From the NCBI GenBank assembly GCA_040222995.1, contig JAVKBW010000097.1:1-64000 (forward strand): 64,000 nt of DNA. Reading direction: 5' to 3'. Shown in pieces: positions 1-7,342 of this stretch. The first letter of the stretch is position 1. Each line of letters starts with the position of its first letter. The notes beneath the pieces were generated by a model. The model had not been told where the DNA came from, did not search any database, and saw only the letters and a program-made list of their open reading frames with translations. Made by a program: the position numbers and the translations under genes. The stretch comes from JAVKBW01 sp040222995 (lineage in GTDB: Bacteria > Pseudomonadota > Alphaproteobacteria > UBA8366 > Aestuariispiraceae).

Positions 1-787
1 AACCGACGATGCAGCCGGCGCCGAGCGGGCGGGTCTTCGCCGCATGGGAGACCAGCTTCGGGAAATCGAAGGTCATGTCGGTGCCGGCATCCGGCTTGCC
101 GAACAGCTCCCCGTTCAAGGTCGAGAGCAGCGGCCGGCAGAGCTTGCCGTCGCGCCAGGCCGCCCCGAGTTCGTCCGGCGTCACCGCAACGGGTGAGAAG
201 GCTGACGACGGCTTGGACTTGAAAAACCCGAAACCCTTGCCGAGTACCGCCGGGATCAGGTTCCGCAGGCTGACGTCATTGACCAGCATCAGGAGGCGTA
301 GCTGCCCGGCCGCAGCCTCCGGCGAGCACCCCATCGGCACGTCGCCGGTGATCACCGCGATCTCGGACTCGAAATCGATGCCCCATGCCTCGTCGGCGAG
401 GCGGATATCCTCGCGCGGCCCGAGGAAGCTGTCGGAACCGCCCTGGTACATCAGCGGGTCCTCGTAGAAGCTCGGCGGCACCTCGGCGCCACGGGCCTTG
501 CGGACCAGTTCCACGTGGTTGACGTAGGCGCTGCCGTCCGCCCACTGGTAGGCCCGCGGCAGGGGCGAGGCGAGCGCCGCCGGATCGAGATTGAAGGCGC
601 CGTCCGCTTTCCCGGTTTCCAGCGCGTCCGACAACTGTCGGAGCATGGGCGATGCCGCGTCCCATCCGTCCAGCGCCGTCTGCAGGGTGGCCGCGATACC
701 GGTCGCGCGGACCGCGCGGGAAAGGTCGCGGGAGACCACGACGAGGGTGCCGTCACGTCCGCCCTCACGAAGGGATGCCAGTTTCAT
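1..787 (-). CDS. fahA: Fumarylacetoacetate hydrolase family protein (partial, runs off the left edge)
   Basis: About 262 N-terminal residues are visible; the C-terminus lies outside the window. The family splits fumarylacetoacetate into fumarate and acetoacetate, the last step of tyrosine/homogentisate breakdown in the cytosol. Seen: an FAH-type core with an acidic metal-binding stretch (GIDFESEIAVITGD, an E-x-E motif), followed by LVNDVSLRN and the FKSKPSSAFSP segment carrying the family lysine. The ATG overlaps the stop of the upstream homogentisate dioxygenase gene (ATGA, 784-787), so the two are translationally coupled and probably one operon. Context with hmgA and maiA supports fumarylacetoacetase over another FAH-fold hydrolase, though the family is broad. 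Confidence 0.88.
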   Translation of the reverse strand, partial: MKLASLREGGRDGTLVVVSRDLSRAVRATGIAATLQTALDGWDAASPMLRQLSDALETGKADGAFNLDPAALASPLPRAYQWADGSAYVNHVELVRKARGAEVPPSFYEDPLMYQGGSDSFLGPREDIRLADEAWGIDFESEIAVITGDVPMGCSPEAAAGQLRLLMLVNDVSLRNLIPAVLGKGFGFFKSKPSSAFSPVAVTPDELGAAWRDGKLCRPLLSTLNGELFGKPDAGTDMTFDFPKLVSHAAKTRPLGAGCIVG

Positions 788-1932
788 TCCGCTGCATCCT
801 TCACGGCCCAGGATTTGACGTAATCCGCCCATTCGACGCCCGCCGGCAGGTCGCCGACATCGAGCGGGTCGCGGGTATCGACCATCACCGCATATTCGTC
901 GGTCGCTTCCTTCTTGGAGACGAAGGCGTTCTCGAGCGCCTTCGGGTGCGGTCCGTGCGGGAATCCGGAGGGGTGGAAGGTCACCATGCCAGCGTCGATG
1001 TTGTCGCGGCTGAAGAAGTCGCCCGCATGGTAGAACAGCACTTCGTCGTAATCGTCGTTGTTGTGGTAGAACGGCACCTTGAGCGCATCCGGATCGCTCT
1101 CGAACGGGCGCGGCGCGAAGGTGCAGACCACGAAGCGGTCGGCGACGAAGGTGGTGTGCACCGACGGCGGCAGGTGATAGCGATGGCTCATCACCGGCCG
1201 GATATCGCGGACGTTGAGCCGCACGCAGGCGAGATCGCCTTTCCAGCCAACCACATCGAGCGGGTTGTAGGGATAGGTGACGGTGGAAATCGCACCGCGA
1301 CGGCGGATACGCACCTGCCAGTTCCCGTCCGGACCCTCCTCCGTCTTCTGTGCCTCGTAGGCCCCGTCGATCTCCGGCGTATCGAGCACGGCCGGGTCGA
1401 AGATGGCGTGCGGGCCGAGCATGCCCTTGTCCGGCAGCTTGTAGGAGCCGTTCGTCGCCTCGATCAGCAGCGCCGTGACCGGCTCCGAACATTCCATGCG
1501 CCACATGGACCCGCGCGGGATGAGGATGTAGTCGCCGGTCTCGAAGGCGAGATGACCGAAATCGCAATAGAGATCGCCGGCGCCACGATGGATGAATACC
1601 AGATCGTCGCCGTCGCCGTTGCGCACGAGGTGATCCATCTTCCCGGGCGCCCGCCAGAACCGCATCTTCACGGCGGCGTTCTGCAGGTAGGTCACCGCGT
1701 CCCACGGGCTCGCATGGATCTCGTTGATCCGGGTGAGGTCGAAGGCGCGCGGCCGTGTCGGGCCTTCCCAGTCGGTCCAGCCGGTCGGCGGGTGGGCGTG
1801 GTAGAAATGGGTGGCCGGGCCGAAAAAACCCTCCTTGCCCATCTCGCGCTCGTAAGTGCCTTCCGGCAACGCCGCATGCGCCTGGCGCGACGCGCGGCCG
1901 GAACTGCGTGGAAAGGAGATGTAGTTCTTCAT
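784..1932 (-). CDS. hmgA: Homogentisate 1,2-dioxygenase
   Basis: A 382-residue cupin dioxygenase that opens the ring of homogentisate to maleylacetoacetate using Fe(II). Seen: HGD-like core (DAVTYLQNAAVKMRFWRAPG, GDYILIPRGSMWRME) and a C-terminal metal-ligand region with FYHNNDDYDEVLFYH and GFPHGPHP, matching the family His/Glu/His ligands. An in-frame extension reaches 2034, but it is low-complexity and crosses the operator. I chose the internal ATG at 1932 because MKNYISFPRSS fits the family start and a GAGG Shine-Dalgarno lies just upstream. It is divergent from a MarR regulator across a palindrome, so it is probably repressed by that protein and induced by an aromatic intermediate (inference). 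Confidence 0.93.
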   Translation of the reverse strand: MKNYISFPRSSGRASRQAHAALPEGTYEREMGKEGFFGPATHFYHAHPPTGWTDWEGPTRPRAFDLTRINEIHASPWDAVTYLQNAAVKMRFWRAPGKMDHLVRNGDGDDLVFIHRGAGDLYCDFGHLAFETGDYILIPRGSMWRMECSEPVTALLIEATNGSYKLPDKGMLGPHAIFDPAVLDTPEIDGAYEAQKTEEGPDGNWQVRIRRRGAISTVTYPYNPLDVVGWKGDLACVRLNVRDIRPVMSHRYHLPPSVHTTFVADRFVVCTFAPRPFESDPDALKVPFYHNNDDYDEVLFYHAGDFFSRDNIDAGMVTFHPSGFPHGPHPKALENAFVSKKEATDEYAVMVDTRDPLDVGDLPAGVEWADYVKSWAVKDAAE

Positions 1933-2020
1933 CCGGAACCTCGCTTCCTCGGCTCCGCCTGGCAGCCGGTGACCTGAACGTCCCGGCGGCGGCGGTTTCA
2001 TTGCTCTTGACGTGTTAGGG

Positions 2021-2049
2021 ATGATTAGTTTCAAATGAAACTAAGTCAA
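2021..2049 (-). promoter_or_regulatory. hmgA promoter with a MarR-type palindromic operator in the spacer
   Basis: The sequence 2025-2044 is an inverted repeat with 9-bp arms TTAGTTTCA and TGAAACTAA and a 2-nt centre. On the minus strand a TTGACT -35-like hexamer (2049-2044) and a TAATCA -10-like hexamer (about 2027-2022) bracket it at about 16 bp, so a bound protein would block RNA polymerase. It lies between hmgA and the divergent MarR gene, the usual place for a MarR autoregulatory site. The palindrome is seen; binding by this MarR protein is inferred. Confidence 0.7.
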
Positions 2050-2066
2050 GGGAGACGGACGCGGCC

Positions 2067-2597
2067 ATGCAGGGAACCGGCGTCAGGGAAACGGATCAGG
2101 ATCGGGCAGCCACCGGGGACGACGATGATGTCGACCTCCGGCTTGAGGCATTCCTGCCCTACCGGTTGTCGGTGCTGACCAACAAGATTTCCGCCTCGCT
2201 CGCCGCGATCTACCGCGAACGCTTCGGCATCTCGATTCCCGAGTGGCGGGTGTTGGCCAATCTCGGCCGCTTCGGCCCGATGTCGGCGGTCGAGGTCGCG
2301 GCTCGCGGGTCGATGGACAAGGTCCGGGTCTCTCGGACCATCGCGAAGATGCGCGACCGCGGCCTCGTCACCCGCCGCACGGACCCCGCGGACAACCGCG
2401 CCTCGATCCTCACCCTGAGCGCCGAGGGCAGGCGCATGTTCAACCGCATCGCCCCGATGGCGCTCGCCTGGGAGGCGGAGTTTCTCGCGCCGTTCGATTC
2501 AGATGAACTGGCGAAACTCGACGACCTGATGCACCGGCTCAACGAGCGCATCGACAGATTCAACCATGCCGGGGACGCAAGCCCGGCCGAACCATGA
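2067..2597 (+). CDS. MarR-family transcriptional regulator
   Basis: A 176-residue winged-helix regulator. Seen: about 30 acidic N-terminal residues, then a typical MarR core with VLANLGRFGPMSAVEVAARG, MDKVRVSRTIAKMRDRGLVTR (recognition helix) and the wing RTDPADNRASILTLSAEG. An AAGGGAG Shine-Dalgarno precedes the ATG. It is divergent from hmgA and 31 nt upstream of maiA. MarR proteins usually act as dimeric repressors released by small phenolic ligands, so control of the homogentisate genes is the likely role (inference). Codon use matches the neighbouring catabolic genes. Confidence 0.92.
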   Translation: MQGTGVRETDQDRAATGDDDDVDLRLEAFLPYRLSVLTNKISASLAAIYRERFGISIPEWRVLANLGRFGPMSAVEVAARGSMDKVRVSRTIAKMRDRGLVTRRTDPADNRASILTLSAEGRRMFNRIAPMALAWEAEFLAPFDSDELAKLDDLMHRLNERIDRFNHAGDASPAEP

Positions 2598-2628
2598 CCA
2601 ACCCGTATCCGGAAGGAACAGGAGCAGG

Positions 2629-3270
2629 ATGAAATATTACGGCTATTTCCGGTCGTCCGCGGCCTACCGCCTGCGCATCGCGCTGGCGCTCAAGGGCCTC
2701 GATTGCGATTTCGAGAGCGTGCATCTGACGAAGGACGGTGGCCGCCAGCACACGCCGGAATTCAAGGCGATCAATCCGCAGGGACTGGTGCCGACGTTGG
2801 TCACCGACAGCGGCAACGTGCTGACCCAGTCGCTCGCGCTCATGGAATATCTCGACGAGACCCATCCGGAACCGCCCTTCCTGCCCGCTGACGCGCTCGG
2901 CCGGGCCCGGGTTCGGGCCTTCGCACAGGCCATCGCCTGCGACATTCACCCGCTCAACAACCTGCGCATCCTGCAATACATCAAGCGGGACATGGGTCTC
3001 GGCGAGGAGGCGAAGAACAGCTGGTACCGGCACTGGATCGATGTCGGCTTCAAGGGACTGGAGGCCATGCTCGCCGGCCGCAGCGACCGGTTCTGCTTCG
3101 GCGACCGTCCGGGTCTCGCCGACATCTGCCTCGTGCCGCAGGTCTCCAACGCGCAGCGTTTCGACTGCGACATGTCGGCCTTCCCGCGCTGCATGGAGAT
3201 CGCGGAGCGCTGCAACGAGTTGCCTGAATTCGCCAACGCGGCGCCGGGGAAACAGCCTGACGCCGAATAA
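2629..3270 (+). CDS. maiA: Maleylacetoacetate isomerase (zeta-class GST)
   Basis: A 213-residue zeta-class glutathione transferase that isomerises maleylacetoacetate to fumarylacetoacetate with glutathione as cofactor. Seen: the zeta signature SSAAYRLRIALALKG near residues 9-23 (the SSxxxR active-site motif), NPQGLVPTL and the QSLALMEYLDE glutathione-site segment, then an all-helical C-terminal domain with LADICLVPQV. The reading frame extends upstream to 2566, but the ATG at 2629 has a GGAGCAGG ribosome site and gives the standard length. With hmgA and the FAH gene it completes homogentisate to fumarate plus acetoacetate. Confidence 0.94.
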   Translation: MKYYGYFRSSAAYRLRIALALKGLDCDFESVHLTKDGGRQHTPEFKAINPQGLVPTLVTDSGNVLTQSLALMEYLDETHPEPPFLPADALGRARVRAFAQAIACDIHPLNNLRILQYIKRDMGLGEEAKNSWYRHWIDVGFKGLEAMLAGRSDRFCFGDRPGLADICLVPQVSNAQRFDCDMSAFPRCMEIAERCNELPEFANAAPGKQPDAE

Positions 3271-3300
3271 ATCAACAGACGCCAAAACAGGGAGGTAACA

Positions 3301-4323
3301 ATGAAGAAGCAGATCATCGCTACAGTTGCAGCCGTCACCGCGATTTTCGCGGTATCGTCGGCCGGGGCGGCCGACATCGAACTCAAGCTCGGCCATTTCC
3401 TGCCGACGGCCAACGGCATCCACAACGAGTTCCTGGAGCCCTGGGCGAAGGACCTCGAAGCCTGCTCGAATGGCAAGGTCAAGGTGACGATCTACCCGGC
3501 CGGCACCCAGTTCGGCAATATCGCCAAGCTCTACGATTCGGTCCGCGCCGGTGTCATCGACATGGCGCACGGCCTGCGCGGCATTCCGAATGGCCGCTTC
3601 CCGAAGACCTCGATCATCGAGCTTCCGTTCATGACCGGCAGCGCCGATGCGGCCTCGAAGGCGCTCTGGGCGGCCTATCCGACATATCTCGCCGACGAAT
3701 ATCCGGGGGTGAAGGTGCTGGCTCTGCATGCCCACAATGGCGGGCTGATCCACACCTCGAACAAGCCCGTGAAGACCATGGAGGACCTGAAGGGAATGCG
3801 CATCCGCTTCCCCTCCGGCCCGATCAAGGCGCTGCTCGAAAGCCTCGGCGCCACCGCCCAGGGCCTGCCGCCGGGGAAGGTCTATGAAAGCCTGCAGAAG
3901 GGCGTCATCGACGGCACGGTCTTCCCGTGGGACCCGATGAATTCCTTCAAGCTCGCGGAAGTCACCAACCATCACACCGATATCGGCGGCATCTACACCG
4001 TCTCCTTCTGGTTCGCCATGAACGAGAAGACCTATGCCGGCCTGCCCGACGACGTGAGGGCCTGTGTCGACAACTCGTCCGGCGCCAACCTGGCCGGCAA
4101 GTTCGGCGCCTGGTGGGACGGCTGGGACAAGCTCGGCCATGACAAGTCCGTCGCCACGGGTGCGGAGATCATCACCCTGAGCGACGCGGAAAAGGCCAAG
4201 TGGCGCGCCGCCGCCCAGCCGGTCACCGACGCCTGGCTGAAGGACCTGGAAGCCCAGGGCGTCACCAACGCCCGGGAGATCTACGACTTCATGCAAGCCG
4301 AGATCAAGAAGGCCGGCGGCTGA
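3301..4323 (+). CDS. TRAP transporter solute-binding protein (DctP family)
   Basis: A 340-residue periplasmic receptor of a tripartite ATP-independent periplasmic transporter. Seen: a Sec signal peptide (MKKQIIATVAAVTAIFAVSSAGA, cleavage near residue 23), then a DctP fold with the conserved region GMRIRFPSGPIKALLESLGA containing the substrate-clamping arginine, and KGVIDGTVFPWDPMNSFKL. GGGAGGTAAC precedes the start. The small and large permease genes follow after a 303-bp spacer rich in inverted repeats. The substrate is unknown; the position beside homogentisate and enoyl-CoA hydratase genes suggests an aromatic or organic acid (inference). Confidence 0.93.
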   Translation: MKKQIIATVAAVTAIFAVSSAGAADIELKLGHFLPTANGIHNEFLEPWAKDLEACSNGKVKVTIYPAGTQFGNIAKLYDSVRAGVIDMAHGLRGIPNGRFPKTSIIELPFMTGSADAASKALWAAYPTYLADEYPGVKVLALHAHNGGLIHTSNKPVKTMEDLKGMRIRFPSGPIKALLESLGATAQGLPPGKVYESLQKGVIDGTVFPWDPMNSFKLAEVTNHHTDIGGIYTVSFWFAMNEKTYAGLPDDVRACVDNSSGANLAGKFGAWWDGWDKLGHDKSVATGAEIITLSDAEKAKWRAAAQPVTDAWLKDLEAQGVTNAREIYDFMQAEIKKAGG

Positions 4324-4340
4324 CGGCCGAATATCGTTTC

Positions 4341-4545
4341 CCGTCATCCCGGACTGGCGTCCGGCGCAAGTCGGATGCCAGTCCGGGATCTCGGGCCTTG
4401 GTATCAGATGCCCGAGATCCCGGGTTCCGCCTTCGGCGGCCCCAGGATGAAGCGCCCTAACCCCTTTCCCTCGCCCTCACGAAAGTGGGGGCCTCGGCGG
4501 CAGAGACGGGGGCTGGCTCACGTGGTTCCCACTTTCGTGGGAACG
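4341..4545. repeat. Cluster of three intergenic inverted repeats
   Basis: The 303-bp gap between the TRAP receptor and permease genes carries no gene but three imperfect palindromes. They are ATCCCGGACTGGC (4346-4358) with its complement at 4377-4389; ATCTCGGGC (4388-4396) with its complement at 4410-4418; and CACGAAAGTGGG (4478-4489) with its complement at 4528-4539. The first two share bases. Such elements resemble dispersed REP/BIME-like intergenic repeats of alphaproteobacterial genomes and may stabilise the receptor mRNA end relative to the permease part. No recognisable second copy was noticed elsewhere in this window. Confidence 0.7.
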
Positions 4546-4626
4546 AGGGGGATTAAGTGCCAGAAACAGAGTTAGTGACGATTTTTCGTATTCGGTTTCC
4601 TGGCCGAATAGGCAGATAGTTTTTCC

Positions 4627-5160
4627 ATGACCGCACTTCATCGCCATCTCACTGCCCTGACGCGCTGCTTCGCCTGGATCAGCGTCGGCTGCCTGGCGCT
4701 CGCCATGAGTGTCACGCTGGCCGACATCCTGCTGCGGGCGGCAACGCGGACGGTCAATCTCGTGGCGGCGGAACCTGTCGGGTGGGCGGTGCCCGGCGTG
4801 GTCGACCTGGTGCAGCTGTTCGTGATGGCCGTCGCCTATCTGGCCATCCCCTTCGCCTTCATGCGCGACGCCCATGTTTCCGTCGACCTCTTGTCGGCGC
4901 GGCTGACCGCGCGTGCCGAGAAGCTTTGCCGGGCAGTGGGGGCGGCACTCGCCTGCATCCTGATGACGCTGATCGCCGAGCACGGTCTCGACCAGGCGCT
5001 GCAGCAGATGGAATACGGCGACCGCTCGATGACGCTCAACATCCCGATCAGCTGGTACTGGATGCCGCTGCTCGCCGGCATGGTGCTCTCGGTCGTCGCC
5101 ACCGGCGTGATCGCGGTAAAGGAAACGCTCGAAGCCTTCGGGGCGCCGCGCGATGTCTAG
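4627..5160 (+). CDS. TRAP transporter small permease (DctQ family)
   Basis: A 177-residue membrane protein with four predicted transmembrane segments (about residues 15-38, 55-78, 95-115 and 135-160). DctQ subunits bridge the periplasmic receptor and the large permease. Seen: the typical order of helices and the family-like AVAYLAIPFAFMRDAHVSVDLL segment. No strong Shine-Dalgarno is visible before the ATG. Its 3' end overlaps the next gene by 8 nt (ATGTCTAG), so the two permease subunits are translationally coupled. Confidence 0.9.
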   Translation: MTALHRHLTALTRCFAWISVGCLALAMSVTLADILLRAATRTVNLVAAEPVGWAVPGVVDLVQLFVMAVAYLAIPFAFMRDAHVSVDLLSARLTARAEKLCRAVGAALACILMTLIAEHGLDQALQQMEYGDRSMTLNIPISWYWMPLLAGMVLSVVATGVIAVKETLEAFGAPRDV

Positions 5161-6457
5161 CCCCTTCGTCGGCCTTGCCGGCTTCGCGCTCGCGCTCCTG
5201 CTGGTGCTGCTCCGGGTCCCGGTGGCGATCGCCATGGGTACAGTCGGCGTTGCCGGGTTCGCCCTGCTGAACAGCTGGGCGGCAGTCGGCTTCGTGCTCG
5301 GCAGCGCCCCGTTCGAGGCGACCTTCCCCTACACCCTCTCGGTGGTGCCCCTGTTCCTCGCCATGGGGGTATTCGCCGCCCATGCCGGGCTGTCAGGCAG
5401 CCTCTATCGCGGCGTGAACGCCTTTGTCGGCCATTTCCGCGGCGGGCTCGCCATGGCCTCGATCGGCGCCTGCGCCGGGTTCGGGGCGATCTGCGGATCA
5501 AGCCTCGCCACCGCCGCCACCATGGCCCGCGTGGCGCTGCCGGAAATGCGCCGCCACGGCTATGCCGACAGCCTCGCCTCCGCCGCCATCGCCGCTGGCG
5601 GCACCCTCGGGGTGCTGATCCCGCCCTCGATCCTGCTGGTGATCTACGCGCTCCTGACCGAGCAGTCGATCGGCGCGCTGTTCGCCGCCGCCCTGCTGCC
5701 GGGCCTGCTCGGCACCTTCCTCTACATGGCCGCCGTCTGGGTGCAGGTGCGCCTGCGACCGGACCTGGCGCCCGCCGCCCCGCGCCACGGCTGGGATGAA
5801 CGGCTCGCGACGTTGCGCGACATCTGGCCGGTGCTGGTGCTGTTCGTGGTGGTGATCGGCGGCATCTATGCCGGCCTGTTCTCGCCGACCGAGGCCGCCG
5901 CCGTCGGCGCCGCCGGCGCGGTGCTGCTCGCCTGGGCGCGCGGCGGGCTGAAGGGCGGGGTGCTGCGCCTCTGCGTTGCCGAGACCGCCGAGATCACCGG
6001 CATGATCTTCCTGATCCTGATCGGCTCGGCGATCTTCAATTTCTTCATCGAATCGACCGACCTGCCGCAATTGCTGATCGACGCGGTCGCGGGCGCAGGG
6101 CTGTCACCGCTCGCGGTGCTGATCATCGCAATGGTGTTCTACATCGTGCTCGGCTGCTTCATGGACGCGCTCTCGATGATCCTGCTCACCGTGCCCTTCA
6201 TCTCGCCGCTCATCGGCTCGCTCGGCTACGACCTGGTCTGGTTCGGGGTGCTGCTTGTGACCGTTGCCGAACTCGGGCTGATCACCCCGCCGGTCGGCAT
6301 GAACCTGTTCGTCATCCAGGGCGTCGCCCGCGATCTGAAGCTGGAGACCATCGTCCGCGGCGTCGTGCCCTTCCTGCTCGCCGACATCGTCCGGCTCGTC
6401 ATCCTGATCGCGGTGCCGGCGCTCACGCTGTGGCTGCCCGGGCTGGCCGGCTACTGA
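5153..6457 (+). CDS. TRAP transporter large permease (DctM family)
   Basis: A 434-residue multi-spanning protein, the normal length of a DctM subunit. It forms the Na+-driven channel part of the transporter. Seen: about twelve hydrophobic segments; GAICGSSLATAATMARVALPEM and AIAAGGTLGVLIPPSILLVIYA, which are DctM hallmark stretches; and a C-terminal ELGLITPPVGMNLFVIQGVA. It overlaps the small-permease gene and ends 61 nt before an enoyl-CoA hydratase gene. Leucine codons here are often CTC, as in the other genes at the left end of the window. Confidence 0.95.
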   Translation: MSSPFVGLAGFALALLLVLLRVPVAIAMGTVGVAGFALLNSWAAVGFVLGSAPFEATFPYTLSVVPLFLAMGVFAAHAGLSGSLYRGVNAFVGHFRGGLAMASIGACAGFGAICGSSLATAATMARVALPEMRRHGYADSLASAAIAAGGTLGVLIPPSILLVIYALLTEQSIGALFAAALLPGLLGTFLYMAAVWVQVRLRPDLAPAAPRHGWDERLATLRDIWPVLVLFVVVIGGIYAGLFSPTEAAAVGAAGAVLLAWARGGLKGGVLRLCVAETAEITGMIFLILIGSAIFNFFIESTDLPQLLIDAVAGAGLSPLAVLIIAMVFYIVLGCFMDALSMILLTVPFISPLIGSLGYDLVWFGVLLVTVAELGLITPPVGMNLFVIQGVARDLKLETIVRGVVPFLLADIVRLVILIAVPALTLWLPGLAGY

Positions 6458-6518
6458 CGCCGGTCGACGCTAGGCCGCCCCCGCACTATATTAAGGCGAA
6501 TTGAACAAGGAGGTCCCC

Positions 6519-7319
6519 ATGTCCCAGCCCCAGACATTGCCCGAGGAACCGATCCTGCTGCGTGAGGATGACGGTGCCGTGGCCCGGCTCACGCTAAACC
6601 GCCCGGCACAGTTCAACGCGCTGTCGGAGGAGATGCTGGACGCGTTGCAGGCCACCTTCGACGAGATCGCCGAGACCCGCGCGATCCGGCTGGTGACCAT
6701 CGGCGCGCGCGGCAAGGCGTTCTGCGCCGGCCATGACCTGAAGCAGATGCGCGCCCGGCCCGAGCAGGGCTATTACGAATGGCTGTTCCGCAAATGCGGC
6801 CGGGTGATGACCACCATGTTGCGCCTGCCGCAACCGGTGATCGCCCGGGTGCAGGGCATCGCCACGGCCGCCGGCTGCCAGCTCGTGGCGAACTGCGATC
6901 TCGCGGTGGCGGCGGAGGAATCCCGTTTCGCGACCTCCGGCATCGGCGTCGGCCTGTTCTGCTTCACGCCGGGCGTGGCGCTGTCACGCAATGTCGGTCG
7001 CAAGGACGCCTTCGAGATGCTGTTCACCGGCGATTTCGTCGATTCAGCCCGGGCGCTGGAAATGGGCCTCGTCAACCGGGTGGCCCCGGCGGACGGGCTG
7101 GATGCGGCGGTGGATGACCTGGCCGCGCCCATCCTTGCGAAATCCGCGGCGGCGGTCGCCGCCGGCAAGCGCGCCTTCTACCGCCAGCTCGAGATGGGCA
7201 TGGATGCCGCCTACGCCTACACGGCGGAGGAAATGGCGCGGAACATGATGTGCGCGGACGCCGCCGAAGGCATCGACGCCTTCATGCAGAAGCGCAACCC
7301 TGAATGGACGCATCGCTGA
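6519..7319 (+). CDS. Enoyl-CoA hydratase/isomerase family protein
   Basis: A 266-residue crotonase-fold enzyme. Seen: the oxyanion-hole segment AFCAGHDLKQM near residue 70, ATAAGCQLVANCDLAVAAEES, and a C-terminal GMDAAYAYTAEEMARNMM. The ATG at 6519 has a near-perfect AAGGAGGT ribosome site at 6507-6513; the longer TTG-started frame from 6501 is unlikely. The position of one usual catalytic glutamate is not obvious, so hydratase, isomerase or hydrolase activity cannot be fixed. Its place behind the TRAP genes and beside the indolepyruvate oxidoreductase suggests CoA-ester processing in aromatic or fatty acid breakdown (inference). Confidence 0.88.
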   Translation: MSQPQTLPEEPILLREDDGAVARLTLNRPAQFNALSEEMLDALQATFDEIAETRAIRLVTIGARGKAFCAGHDLKQMRARPEQGYYEWLFRKCGRVMTTMLRLPQPVIARVQGIATAAGCQLVANCDLAVAAEESRFATSGIGVGLFCFTPGVALSRNVGRKDAFEMLFTGDFVDSARALEMGLVNRVAPADGLDAAVDDLAAPILAKSAAAVAAGKRAFYRQLEMGMDAAYAYTAEEMARNMMCADAAEGIDAFMQKRNPEWTHR

Positions 7320-7342
7320 GGCGGCGGGACCCGGCCTGATCC

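Noticed and set aside
652..1977. 441-codon plus-strand open frame
   Set aside because: Antisense to hmgA and the FAH gene; no recognisable domain and His/Val/Arg bias of a shadow frame.
2560..4347. 595-codon minus-strand open frame
   Set aside because: Antisense to maiA and the DctP gene; composition is typical of GC-rich shadow frames and no motif is present.
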